DNA of 64,000 nucleotides from CAWBOY01 sp963790585 (lineage in GTDB: Bacteria; Planctomycetota; Planctomycetia; Gemmatales; Gemmataceae), in assembly GCA_963790585.1 (NCBI GenBank), contig CAWBOY010000007.1, positions 124,001 through 188,000 of the forward strand. The letters run 5' to 3'. Under the pieces are notes generated by a model that was not told the DNA's origin, did no database searches, and was given only the letters and a program-made list of their open reading frames with translations. Numbering within the stretch: position 1 is the stretch's first letter; the number at the start of each line of letters is the position of its first letter. Position numbers and translations under genes: made by a program. Shown in pieces: positions 8,580 through 16,835 of this stretch.

Positions 8580-9103
8580 GGCAACGTTCTCCCATCGCCT
8601 ATTTTACCGGTCTGATTGAACACTTTCTGATCGAGACACAGATGTTGATCTGTAACGCAAGCCTCGTGCCGGAACCATGGACAGGCTTATTCATGTAGGA
8701 ATGTTCGAGAAATGCTGGATTTCGGGCATGCACAGTATTGGAAAATCCGGCTCATCAGCTTTCCTGACAATACGATGTGTGCGAAAAAGCACATAAATGC
8801 ATCGCGCGTGCCAAGATTGGCAATACCAATCAATGTCGATGCTCAGGATGGGCGTGCCGAATGGTTCAGAGTAATCAAGGAACGATCGTATCCTATACGA
8901 ATCCATGCGTTAGCCAGTGTATAATCCAAATCTACTCAACAATTCGAGCGCTTACGACACGCTTTGTGCAGGACTTTCCTCTGTCGAAACCTCAAAAGAC
9001 CTTCTCGCCGGTCTCTGCGCTATAATAGCATCTGTCACAAGGATTATTGGCACCTAGCCTCCTTGGCTCACGGCTTTCACGCGTACGCCGCTGGCATACA
9101 TTG
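8580..9103. other. Intergenic stretch, nothing recognised
   Basis: About 520 bp, noticeably more AT-rich than nearby genes. It would hold the promoter of the leftward stress operon near 8590-8650. Short open frames on both strands lack ribosome sites and homology I can see. Confidence 0.5.
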
Positions 9104-9236
9104 CTAGTGCTTCGTCCAGATTAAATTTAGGGGTGGCACAGACATTCTTGTCTGTGCGGAACCGACGATTGTGCCTTTTGCTGCACAGACAGGAATGTCT
9201 GTGCCACCCCTAAATTTAGTCTGGACGGGGCACTAG
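9104..9236. mobile_element. MITE-like palindrome, family B (copy 1)
   Basis: Long inverted arms: outer CTAGTGCTTCGTCCAGA / TCTGGACGGGGCACTAG (imperfect) and inner TTAAATTTAGGGGTGGCACA / TGTGCCACCCCTAAATTTA, each holding a smaller hairpin (CACAGACATTC/GAATGTCTGTG). The 25-bp unpaired core reads GGAACCGACGATT.... A relative lies at 42496-42603 in the opposite orientation. TA at both edges suggests a TA-targeting transposase. It terminates a truncated response regulator gene at its right edge. Confidence 0.78.
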
Positions 9237-9345
9237 GCTCGATCGCCGGGTACATCGTGCGCCAACAGTTGGAGAATGTTTGCAAGGTCGACCAAATGGA
9301 ATGGCTTGGCGATGAAATGCGCGGCGCCGCGCTGCAGCGACTCTT
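9233..9345 (-). pseudogene. C-terminal remnant of a response-regulator receiver domain
   Basis: On the minus strand the frame ending at the stop 9233-9235 reads ESLQRGAAHFIAKPFHLVDL then ANILQLLA. This is the end of a CheY-like receiver domain, with the conserved Lys-Pro-Phe motif and following helix. The phosphoacceptor part is missing: beyond about 9345 the sequence becomes an unrelated SBBP fragment on the other strand. The stop codon is supplied by the MITE edge. A dead fragment. Confidence 0.65.
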
Positions 9346-9793
9346 TTATGCCTACCAGACGACATACGGCAGCGACTTGACAAGCGCATTCGTAACAAAA
9401 CTAAACAGCACTGGTACGGCCTTGGATTATAGTACCTACATAAGCGGAAGCAACGATGGCGTCGGTTTGGGAATCGTCGTAAATGGTTCGGGAGTCGTCA
9501 CCGTAGTAGGAACGCTCCCCAATCCTTCCGATCCGCCGGCTCTGTTTTACGCCAATTCCACAGGCGACTCGGTAGGTTTTGTTACGCGACTCAATAGCTC
9601 GGGAACCGCAGCCTCATATAACACCACGATCGGTGATGGTGAATTTACTATGGTTTACGGAGTAGCTTTGGATAGCAGTGGAAGTGCCTATGTCGTTGGT
9701 GGTACGAGTTGCGGGGATTTCGCAACGTCAGGAGAGTACCAGACTTCGGACACGGCGTCTTATGGGACTGCGTTTGTGGAGAAGCTAAGCTAG
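9346..9793 (+). pseudogene. SBBP beta-propeller repeat protein, fragment
   Basis: From about 9349 the plus-strand frame shows AYQTTYGSDLTSAFVTKLNS, then FVTRLNSSGTAASYNTTIG and GVALDSSGSAYVVGGT, the hallmark of SBBP repeats found in secreted beta-propeller proteins. Roughly two to three blades are present; no signal peptide or earlier blades remain. An ATG exists at 9257, but the first 30 codons run antisense through the response-regulator remnant, so a true gene start there is doubtful. The final segment ends naturally (AFVEKLS, stop at 9793). Probably the 3' end of a former longer gene. Confidence 0.65.
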
Positions 9794-10110
9794 ATTGCTG
9801 CGTAATTTAGCGAGCGCAATTGTCTGCCATTTTTTGAGTGACGGTCGGTCAATGATGCTCTTTCGATACCATTGTTGACCGACCGACAGGCGTGCATTCG
9901 GCCACACGGTTAAGTAGATCCCTCGGACAAAAAACGAGGACCGTTTTCCAAAACGTCTCTGTGTACAAAATCTGTACAGCATGGATACCCTCTACACTAT
10001 CTGCTCGGCGGTTGGCTATATTTCGAGGCGCAACGAATGCGCTAAAGCTTGACTGGGCAAGGCCTTAATTCGTTCAGGGGTTGTCTGGGTGTGCGCGCAA
10101 CGAATTCTTG

Positions 10111-10141
10111 GCGCAACGAATCCGAGACCTGTGCCAAGATA
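10111..10141 (+). repeat. 31-bp direct repeat, copy 1
   Basis: Exact match to 10846-10876; similarity continues weakly (ACCGGGGC / GCCGGGGC) for about 13 bp more. Separation is 735 bp. May mark the ends of a former inserted or duplicated segment. Confidence 0.7.
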
Positions 10142-10845
10142 AATAAACCGGGGCTACGGCCAGTCGCCCCTACCGGGGCGAGAGACTCAATTCTTCCCGG
10201 GATTTCTACGTGGATTCATTTGCACATCAGACTCTATCTCAGTTTGGCCGTTTCCAAACGGATTCGGGTGGACCAGTCCGCGGGAGTTCTGTGTGTGTGT
10301 GTGTGTGCGCGCAATGCAATCTATTAAGCGGGTTCGGAAAGAATGAGATAGACCGGCCCTGAAATGAAGCCTTGTGTCATGCTTTCTTGCTCGAAGCCCT
10401 GACACCAGGCGCAGGGGGGGTACCACACGCGAATGTTGGCGCGACGGTCCAGGACGCAGCGCAAAAGCAATGCTGTCAAGTGGTTGTGTTAGCAGACCGT
10501 CGCGCCAAGGTCATGTGCTTTTTTGGCGCGACGGTCGGCACGCAATGTTCCGCGCGGAACATAGAGACGCCAAAGACGGCGTTATGCCTAATGCCAGTGG
10601 TTTGGCGGAGAGGCACTTTTGATTGCGACTTGGCCGGGGCACTCCAACTTGTCCACCTGGGAGCAAGCACGTGAGACAGGCGAAGCAAAATGTGTGTGAA
10701 CGAACGTAAGTCCTTGAATACGCAGAAGATTCAACCTTTTGGAATTCGTTCGTGGGGGTGTCTGGGGGGTGTGAATGAAACGAATTTTCGTTGTTACCTC
10801 TGGCTCATTGAATCAGGCCTCTATTTATCCGTGCAATGAATATGG

Positions 10846-10876
10846 GCGCAACGAATCCGAGACCTGTGCCAAGATA
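10846..10876 (+). repeat. 31-bp direct repeat, copy 2
   Basis: Second exact copy of the repeat at 10111-10141, in the same orientation. Confidence 0.7.
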
Positions 10877-10927
10877 GATTAGCCGGGGCGAGAAATGCAA
10901 CCCCTTCCGGCAGTGAGATTTGAACCG

Positions 10928-11135
10928 TCAACCAATCAATTTTAAGAATCGGCCATACGGCTCGTCCCACTTTTTTGCGTTCGATGGCGCGTAGGTTTTT
11001 ACGTCAAACGAATTGCGCACGACCTCGCGGGCGTCGGCGAGAGAGCCGAGCAGTTTGAGACCGATCGCCTGGACTAGGACATTTCCTAATGCCGTGGCCC
11101 CGACGGGGCCAGCGACGACCGGGCGGTTGCAGACG
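10928..11135 (-). pseudogene. Rhamnulokinase C-terminal remnant
   Basis: The minus-strand frame reads RPVVAGPVGATALGNVLVQA and then LGSLADAREVVRNSFDVKTY before the stop at 10928. This is the C-terminal signature of FGGY-family L-rhamnulokinase (RhaB), which phosphorylates L-rhamnulose. Only about 66 of an expected 470-490 residues remain, without the ATP-binding N-terminal half. Upstream the sequence switches abruptly to an IS4-type transposase remnant, so the gene seems cut by transposition. Non-functional. Confidence 0.75.
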
Positions 11136-11450
11136 TCGGAGGAAGCGCTCGGGCAACCTAGCCCGCGCCTTGCAATAGGCTCCGGTGCCGGCATGGCACG
11201 AGGGCCCTCCCAAGACAGCGAGCAACACCATGAGGCTTGCAATGGCGGCAACACACGATTTGGATGCCGAGGCAACCTATGCGAGATAAGCTCACGGGGT
11301 CAATGGCACGGAGTAGACGTTGGAGTCTGCGGAGCTGAAGCGGAGCTATTCTTGGTCCGCGACGTCTTGGATCTGTTGGGCCGTCAAGACGTCGCGAAAG
11401 GAAAGCGATTGGGCTTGAGCGAAGCTATGGAGTGTTTGTTGAAACGAAGC
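11127..11450 (-). pseudogene. IS4-family transposase N-terminal remnant
   Basis: One minus-strand frame reads AQSLSFRDVLTAQQIQDVAD, then three stops, then HAGTGAYCKARARLPERFLR. The TGAYCKARARLP block and the preceding FRDVL block are characteristic of IS4-like transposases common in planctomycetes. The catalytic DDE region is absent. It lies head to tail with the rhamnulokinase remnant. A dead insertion-sequence fragment. Confidence 0.65.
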
Positions 11451-11671
11451 CGGTTTAGGGCGTGGTGTATAAAGAGGCATTGAGGCTTTCCTTCACCTTA
11501 GGTCGGCAAACCACCACCTAGGAAAGCCTCACGCTAAAAAGCATAGGCGAGGAAGGCCGACGCTACAAGACAAAGAAAGAAACCGACGATCAAGAATATA
11601 AGTATTTGACGACAGGGCGTGGATAGTACGTACTGGAGGACGAGCTCTTACTTGGACGTGCCATTCATATC

Positions 11672-12052
11672 TTACTTCTTTTTCGTCTCCCGGCACGCCG
11701 GCGCCTGGGCCAACGTGAACAGAACGACCTCTTCGCCAGTGACGGTGCTAATGTCGTGATGCAGGCTCAACGTCTTCGTTCCGGTGACACCGAGGACGAG
11801 CGCTTCCAGAAGTGGCCTGGCGGTTTCGATCAGTTGCGTTCGGACCTCCTTGAGCAGGTCCCGGCCTTTGGCGACCGGCAGTGTCTTGACTAATTGTTGT
11901 TCCGCCGCGGTCAAGACGCCTTGGAGGCGGACCACCAGGAAATCACCAAACAGGTGGGCCCGAATGTCCTTGGGCCCTCTTCCCATGTACTCCTGCTCGA
12001 AGCGCGAGATACCCTCGCAGATGGCAGCTTCGATCTCTCCCTGCGTCTTCAT
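11672..12052 (-). CDS. DUF2294 domain protein
   Basis: A 126-residue soluble protein with the DUF2294 layout: GEIEAAICEGISRFEQEYMG, then GPKDIRAHLFGDFLVVRLQG, then LTAAEQQLVK and a C-terminal TKTLSLHHDISTVTGEEVVL. The length is typical. Members of this family have no established biochemical function; some are linked to inorganic carbon or sodium-related loci, which I cannot extend here. It is transcribed away from a second DUF2294 gene at 12366, forming a divergent pair of distant paralogues around a 313-bp control region. Confidence 0.82.
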   Translation of the reverse strand: MKTQGEIEAAICEGISRFEQEYMGRGPKDIRAHLFGDFLVVRLQGVLTAAEQQLVKTLPVAKGRDLLKEVRTQLIETARPLLEALVLGVTGTKTLSLHHDISTVTGEEVVLFTLAQAPACRETKKK

Positions 12053-12270
12053 GGCGGCCCCTGAATGTAGGCGAGGATAGGTTCAGCATATCACAATCTC
12101 GCCCATTCGAGCCTTTCGCCCCTTGTTTTTCTGCTTCCACGCGATATAGTAATGAGTAATGAGGCGCCGCCAGCATATTGATGGCGCTCGTGAAAAAATC
12201 ACTTGTTTGACGTTGCAGGAAGACTAGCTAAAGGGCAGGCCGGCTGTGCCGGTGGGCCCGTTAGAAGAGT

Positions 12271-12321
12271 AAGCCGGCGTGGTGCAATACTTCAGCGTAT
12301 TGCACCACGCCGGCTTTTTTT
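12271..12321 (+). terminator. Perfect 20-bp hairpin with T-tract in leader of DUF2294 gene
   Basis: AAGCCGGCGTGGTGCAATAC pairs perfectly with GTATTGCACCACGCCGGCTT around a 6-base loop and is followed by TTTTT. It lies 45 bp upstream of the gene at 12366, inside the space between two divergent promoters. It is either the end of a small RNA read from about 12190 or an attenuator in the 5' leader. Confidence 0.85.
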
Positions 12322-12365
12322 GTTGCGGTCGGCGCGCTGTACCGCGCTTGGAGGACTCAACCTTG

Positions 12366-12782
12366 ATGACCAAGCCCAGATCGACGATGGCTGAGCAGAT
12401 CGCTCAAGCCGCCATCGCTTTTGAGCAGCGGCGGACGGGAAATCATGTCCCCAAGTCGGTCACAGTAGTGCTAAGCGAAGGCACGCTGGTCATTACGCTC
12501 CATGATGCCCTGTCACCGGCGGAGATGGTCTTGGCCCGCAGTCCGGCGGGGGCCGCCCAGATGCAGGAATATCACCGGCAGCTCTTTGCAAACTCCGCCG
12601 ATTCGTTGCGGCAGGAGATTAAGCGGATTACGGGAATGGACGTACGCGAGTCCTCCGCGGAGATTGAGCCTGCCAGCGGCGCCGTGGTCCAGGCATTTAC
12701 CACGGGCACGGTGGTGCAGGTTTTTCTTCTCAACGGGTCCGCTGCCACGGAAACATGGAGCGAGACGTCAAAGGAGTCGTAG
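12366..12782 (+). CDS. DUF2294 domain protein
   Basis: A 138-residue protein starting at ATG 12366, with GGAGGA 10 bp upstream; the longer frame from 12279 would run through the terminator hairpin and is rejected. The body shows AEQIAQAAIAFEQRRTGNHV, a strand-rich part (SVTVVLSEGTLVITLHDALS), then RQEIKRITGMDVRESSAEIE and a final VVQVFLLNG strand, matching DUF2294 and its divergent neighbour. Function unknown. The leader hairpin suggests control by transcription termination. Confidence 0.8.
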   Translation: MTKPRSTMAEQIAQAAIAFEQRRTGNHVPKSVTVVLSEGTLVITLHDALSPAEMVLARSPAGAAQMQEYHRQLFANSADSLRQEIKRITGMDVRESSAEIEPASGAVVQAFTTGTVVQVFLLNGSAATETWSETSKES

Positions 12783-12925
12783 CAACGACTGCGAAGGATC
12801 GTTGATTCAGGGTCAACTACACCGACATGAGATGTTGGTTTGTTCACTCATACAGGTGGCTGAGTTCCGTGGCGTTCGCGGTGAAGGCCTGGATTGGGTT
12901 TCTAGTCGATAGAAAGAGGTCTGCG

Positions 12926-13084
12926 ATGTCGATTTCAATGATTGTGCTAGTCGTTCTCATTCTCATGTTGTTGGGCGTGCTACCCAATTGGGGTCATAGC
13001 CGTGAGTGGGGTTACGGCCCGAGCGGCGGCCTCGGCCTGGTCGTTATCGTCCTGTTGATACTTGTGTTGATGGGCAAGATCTGA
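12926..13084 (+). CDS. DUF3309 small membrane protein
   Basis: A 52-residue protein with two short hydrophobic helices around the DUF3309 signature: LLGVLPNWGHSREWGYGPSG then LGLVVIVLLILVLMGKI. GAGG precedes the ATG at 12926; an upstream start at 12827 adds a non-homologous stretch. These tiny inner-membrane proteins are widespread in proteobacteria and planctomycetes, often near stress genes; role unknown. It sits between DUF2294 and another membrane-anchored protein, all read rightward. Confidence 0.88.
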   Translation: MSISMIVLVVLILMLLGVLPNWGHSREWGYGPSGGLGLVVIVLLILVLMGKI

Positions 13085-13173
13085 TTGCGATGGTGCCAGC
13101 TACCGCAGAGGAACTTGGCACCTCCTTTTTGAATGCGATCGAATGCCGCTGTGGATTGTTTTGGGAGAGGTTA

Positions 13174-13641
13174 ATGAATCGCTTTTTTGTCGTGCTTCTG
13201 TTGCTGGTCGCCATCATTGTAGGAGCCGGCTTTTACTTGGGATGGTTTCAGTTCGGCTGGAATAACGTCGACAACAAGCCCAAAGTCGAGTTTCAGGTGA
13301 ACAAGGAAAAAATCCGCCAGGATGAGAAAACTGCCATTGAAGACCTAGAAAAAATTGGCAGCCAGATTAAGGAGAAGGTTACGGGCCAGAAGGACACCGT
13401 CACAGACGGTACGATCGTCAACTTCAGTAATGATACACTGACGTTGATGGACAGCGTGGGCAAGGAACACAGCCACTTGCTGGCTTCCAAAGTCAAAGTG
13501 ACATGCGATGGCAAAGGTTGCGTTCTCATGGACCTGAAAGCCGGAATGAAAGTCCGTGTAACAACAGAGAAAATGGAGCCGCACAGAACAGTTCGGATCG
13601 AGGCAATCGATAACAATAAGGATTTCGAGAAGGGTGCGTAG
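13174..13641 (+). CDS. Membrane-anchored hypothetical protein
   Basis: The start at 13174 is fixed by GGGAGAGG upstream and an immediate N-terminal helix (FFVVLLLLVAIIVGAGFYLG). A charged, probably helical linker follows (KEKIRQDEKTAIEDLEKIGS), then a small beta domain (TIVNFSNDTLTLMDSVGKEH ... GMKVRVTTEK) that looks like a DUF5666/OB-type barrel. Length is 155 residues. It most likely sits in the inner membrane facing the periplasm. An in-frame start at 13006 overlaps the DUF3309 gene and is unlikely. Function unknown. Confidence 0.75.
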   Translation: MNRFFVVLLLLVAIIVGAGFYLGWFQFGWNNVDNKPKVEFQVNKEKIRQDEKTAIEDLEKIGSQIKEKVTGQKDTVTDGTIVNFSNDTLTLMDSVGKEHSHLLASKVKVTCDGKGCVLMDLKAGMKVRVTTEKMEPHRTVRIEAIDNNKDFEKGA

Positions 13642-13791
13642 CGACCAGTTTGCCCAAGTCAGTGTATTCTTCTTAAGAGCCGAAAGCGCCGGGGGCGAAG
13701 GACCGCGCGTGACGGGGAAATCGGGAGTGAACCTCCCCACGAATGGTGGACACCCAGTTAAAGGTGTAAATTCACCTTATGGAGGTTCATC

Positions 13792-14088
13792 ATGGCAAGA
13801 GAACGACGCCGTTTCACCCACGAATTTAAGATCGAGGCCGTCAAGCTCGTTACCGAAAAGGGCTACTCCGTAGCGGAAGCTGCACGCTCCCTCGACATTG
13901 GGCAAACCTTGCTTCGCTCCTGGAAAATAGCCTTCGACAAGGAAGGGGAAAAGGCCTTCCCTGGCCATGGCCATCCACCTGCCATCGAAGAGGAACTCCG
14001 CCAGCTCCGCGCCGACAACAAGCGGCTCCTGATGGAACGCGACATCCTAAAAAAAGCGATGGCCTTCTTCGCCAGGGAGGCCCTGTGA
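13792..14088 (+). CDS. IS3-family transposase OrfA
   Basis: A 98-residue protein with an N-terminal helix-turn-helix (RRFTHEFKIEAVKLVTEKGY, SVAEAARSLDIGQTLLRSWK) and a C-terminal leucine-zipper-like helix (EEELRQLRADNKRLLMERDI). In IS3 elements OrfA binds the ends and is made fused to OrfB by a -1 frameshift. The slippery run A7G at 14049-14056 and the 4-bp GTGA overlap with orfB fit this mechanism. Confidence 0.9.
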   Translation: MARERRRFTHEFKIEAVKLVTEKGYSVAEAARSLDIGQTLLRSWKIAFDKEGEKAFPGHGHPPAIEEELRQLRADNKRLLMERDILKKAMAFFAREAL

Positions 14089-14958
14089 TTTTCGCCTTCG
14101 TCGAACAGCACAAGGACGTCTGGCCCGTCGCCCTGATGTGCGACACCCTCGGGGTTTCTCGCCAGGGCTTTTATGCCTGGCGTCTGCGTCCTCCGTGTGA
14201 ACAGGGGCAACGCCGTGTCGCTCTACTGGTGGAGATCCGCGCCGTCCACGCCGAGGTCAAAGAACGTTACGGCAGCCCTCGGATCCATGCCGAGTTGCAG
14301 GCCCGGGGCGTTGACTGCTGCGTCAACACCGTTGCCAAGCTGATGAGCGACAACGACATTCGGGCCAAAACCACGCGAAAGTTCCACAACACGACGGACT
14401 CCAACCACGCGTTGCCGGTGGCGGACAACGTCCTAGACCGGCGGTTCGATGATGTCCAGGGGCCTAACGAACGCTGGGTGGCGGACATTACCTACATCCG
14501 GACCCGCGAGGGCTGGCTATACCTGGCGGTGGTCGAGGATCTCTACTCGCGACGCGTGGTGGGCTTGTCGCTGGCGGACAACATGGAGAGCCGGCTGGTT
14601 GTTGATGCCCTGGAAATGGCCGTGACACGACGGTTGCCTGGCGAGGGGCTGTTGGCGGCACAGTGATCGGGGAAGCCAGTATGCCAGCGACCACTATCAA
14701 CGCCTGCTGAAGAAGCACGGGATCGAGTGCAGCATGAGCGGTGTCGGCCAATGCTGGGACAACGCGCCGATGGAAAGCTTTTTCGCCACTCTGAAGAAGG
14801 AGCTTGTGCATCATGAGGACTACCAAACCAGGGCGTACGCTCGAGCGAGCATCATCGAGTACATCGAGGTGTTTTACAATCCGAAGCGACGGCACTCGAG
14901 CCTGGGGTATCAATCGCCAGTGAACTTCGAGAAGACAACGCGGGAGGTGCCGCAATGA
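14085..14958 (+). pseudogene. IS3-family transposase OrfB (DDE integrase), one frameshift
   Basis: The frame starting at GTG 14085 shows the HTH_21 region (SRQGFYAWRLRPPCEQGQRR), YGSPRIHAELQARG and the integrase core with ERWVADITYIRTREGWLYLA. It ends prematurely at 14666. Removing one G from GCGG at 14655-14658 joins GEGLLA to HSDRGSQYASDHYQRLLKK and on through GQCWDNAPMESFFATLKKE to RHSSLGYQSPVNFE, the normal IS3 end at 14958. The catalytic D-D-E residues are split across the break. Without frame correction the transposase is dead. Confidence 0.88.
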
Positions 14959-15032
14959 GTGCCTTCGGTAACGTGGCGTGGCAGGCCGAAGCTGTGCTTG
15001 GGAAGGCGGGAATCTTCCTGGCGAGACGTTAT

Positions 15033-15104
15033 GGTTCTTTGTGTTCCCCCACCGCCCAGCCTTCCGAGGAGGTGGGGCTGGGCGGTGGGGGAACACAAAG
15101 AACC
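15033..15104. repeat. Palindrome near IS3 right end
   Basis: GGTTCTTTGTGTTCCCCCAC... (15033-15060) pairs with its complement at 15077-15104, about 28 bp per arm. It lies in the IS between orfB and the right end; may be a nested palindromic repeat or a strong terminator-like hairpin. Confidence 0.7.
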
Positions 15105-15214
15105 ACGGTAACCACGGCCCACTCCGAGGCGACAAGACCAAAGGGGCCTCGATGGCGCGGCCCTCGATACGGAAAAATCATTAACACCGTGTCCGCTTTT
15201 CGTGGGGAATTCCA

Positions 15215-15668
15215 CCCGATTCTCTGGATTTCAGAAGCTTACGCGTCCGGCAGCCAAAATCCAGGTAAAGGTGACTACGGCACCTTCAATCCCCTGTTCC
15301 CCAACTCACACAGCTATTTCGGCGCGACTGACCTGATCGGCCGCCAGAACATCAAGGACCTTAGCTTGCATGGTATCCTTTTTCCAACGAATTGGCTGAC
15401 CACGTCGTTCCAATACCACATCCTAGATCTCGACAGTGCCAAAGACGCACTCTATAGCTCGACGGGCGTCGTCGAGCGCGTATCCCTCACCGGTAAAGCG
15501 GGTACCGATGTCGGCAATGTCTTCACAGCCTCCATGAATATCCATGTGAGCGTCCACTCCGACATACTCGTGCAGTATTCCCACCTCCAGGCGGGCGATT
15601 TCATCAAGAACACGGGCAGCCCTTTATCACCGGATTTTGTATATGTGCAGTGCACGTACCGGTGGTAG
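15215..15668 (+). pseudogene. Alginate-export-type outer membrane barrel, C-terminal fragment
   Basis: The frame downstream of the IS3 end reads YASGSQNPGKGDYGTFNPLF, NSHSYFGATDLIGRQNIKDL, then strands ending DFVYVQCTYRW, with a terminal aromatic residue as in outer membrane barrels. These are the last strands of the Alginate_exp family (PF13372-type). About 150 residues remain of an expected 400 or more; the 5' part is not found left of the IS, so there was a deletion or rearrangement as well as an insertion. No start codon or ribosome site; non-functional. Confidence 0.72.
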
Positions 15669-15696
15669 TAGAGAAAATCTGCCAGCGGATTGGCAG

Positions 15697-16656
15697 TCAA
15701 ATAATTCTCACGAAGCACTTTACTTGGGATTCAAGGGACGCAGGGCCTTCTGAATTCGCCGCCATCTGATTCATCAACAACACGACGCCATTTCGTCCTT
15801 CTCTTTTTGCCTGATATAATGCCGCGTCAGCCACCTGAAGAAGCGATGTCACCGCTTGAGAATTGGCGCCCGCGGTTGCGGTGGCGCCCAGGCTAATCGT
15901 AACAGGAATCGAACCCGCCGGGGTAATGACGGTTGATGCCGACACGCATTGGCGTAGTCGCTCCGCAACCTTTAGGACATCCGTCGATTGACACTCAGGG
16001 AGAATAACCAGAAACTCTTCACCGCCATAACGACCCAGAGCGTCCGAGGGCCGCAATACTCTGTTCATCCGAGTGACGACTTCCTGTAACACCGTGTCGC
16101 CGATCACATGACCATAGGTGTCATTCACACGCTTGAAATGATCGACGTCTATTAAAATAACTCCGACGGAGGTGCCGTCTCGATCCGCTCGAGAGAGATC
16201 GCGTTGCAGCAGCTGAAGGACGGCCCCACGGTTCCATGCTCCGGTTAAGGCGTCGCGCGTCGCCTGAATCCTCAGCGTCTCTTTCATCTCCATGATTCTT
16301 TGACCGGCACGCAGGCGAACTCTCAATTCTTGGCTATCGAATGGCTTTCTCACATAGTCATCCGCGCCCGCTTCCATGCCGGCGATTACATGTTCCATGC
16401 CGTGATTGCCGGTCAGCATTATGATGTAAATGTAATCGGCGGCTTTTGATCGGCGAATCTTTTTGCAAAGTTCGATCCCGTCTAGTCCCGGCATCATCCA
16501 GTCAAGGATGGCCAGCTGCGGCGCGTTTTCCTGCTGAAGTAACTCCCATGCCTGCTCGCCATTGGTCGCGATGACAACTTCATAGCCCCATTTTGTCAGC
16601 ACTGCTCCCAAGCAGCGCCTGGAAATTTCTTCGTCTTCCGCAACCAACACTTTCAT
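15697..16656 (-). CDS. Response regulator with GGDEF domain (diguanylate cyclase)
   Basis: A 319-residue PleD-like protein that should make cyclic di-GMP from two GTP when phosphorylated. The receiver domain (1-120) has acidic residues EDEE, phosphoacceptor Asp52 in LAILDWMMPG and Lys104 in RKPF. The GGDEF domain (about 135-305) has the active GGEEF at 211-215 and a product-inhibition site RPSD at 202-205, five residues upstream. The ATG follows AAAGGAGAG. It lies downstream of an HD-GYP regulator and a hybrid kinase on the same strand, separated by palindromic repeats, so the three may form one pathway though not one tight operon. The C-terminal 20 residues are not conserved. Confidence 0.95.
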   Translation of the reverse strand: MKVLVAEDEEISRRCLGAVLTKWGYEVVIATNGEQAWELLQQENAPQLAILDWMMPGLDGIELCKKIRRSKAADYIYIIMLTGNHGMEHVIAGMEAGADDYVRKPFDSQELRVRLRAGQRIMEMKETLRIQATRDALTGAWNRGAVLQLLQRDLSRADRDGTSVGVILIDVDHFKRVNDTYGHVIGDTVLQEVVTRMNRVLRPSDALGRYGGEEFLVILPECQSTDVLKVAERLRQCVSASTVITPAGSIPVTISLGATATAGANSQAVTSLLQVADAALYQAKREGRNGVVLLMNQMAANSEGPASLESQVKCFVRII

Positions 16657-16723
16657 GGCGTTCTCTCCTTTGAGGACTCACTCAGTGTCCCTTGAAAGCG
16701 AATTAAATTTTTGCTTTGTAGAT

Positions 16724-16828
16724 AAGGTGTAAACTTGGCGAGCCGGAGGCGTAAGCTCCCGGAGCGTATTACACTCGCGCAGATTTTCTCCGGGAGCTCA
16801 CGCTCTTGGCTCGCCAAGTTTCCACCTT
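16724..16828. repeat. Palindromic element between regulator genes
   Basis: AAGGTGTAAACTTGGCGAGCC... at the left matches the complement of GGCTCGCCAAGTTTCCACCTT at the right; inner arms contain CTCCCGGAG/CTCCGGGAG. About 105 bp, lying between the GGDEF and HD-GYP genes. Confidence 0.75.
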
Positions 16829-16835
16829 TTCTACT

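Larger units (their letters stand above)
9794..10927. other. 1.1-kb region without genes; degenerate repeats
   Basis: No credible coding sequence. It contains two exact 31-bp direct repeats (10111-10141 and 10846-10876, starting GCGCAACGAATCCGAGACCT), repeated GGCGCGACGGTC motifs on both strands at about 10439, 10497 and 10525, and a GT/GC dinucleotide run (10291-10311). Looks like decayed mobile or repeat DNA. Confidence 0.6.
13733..15214 (+). mobile_element. IS3-family insertion sequence, probably inactive
   Basis: About 1.48 kb. Imperfect terminal repeats contain TCCCCACGAA...GGACAC at the left (about 13733-13756) and its complement at the right (about 15188-15214). It carries orfA, a frameshifted orfB and, between orfB and the right end, a 72-bp palindrome. 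A clear target duplication is not visible. It sits against the surviving 3' part of an alginate-export-type gene. Confidence 0.75.

Noticed and set aside
10372..10674. 100-codon frame in the repeat-rich region
   Set aside because: Overlaps repeated GGCGCGACGGTC motifs and competing frames on both strands; no coding signal.
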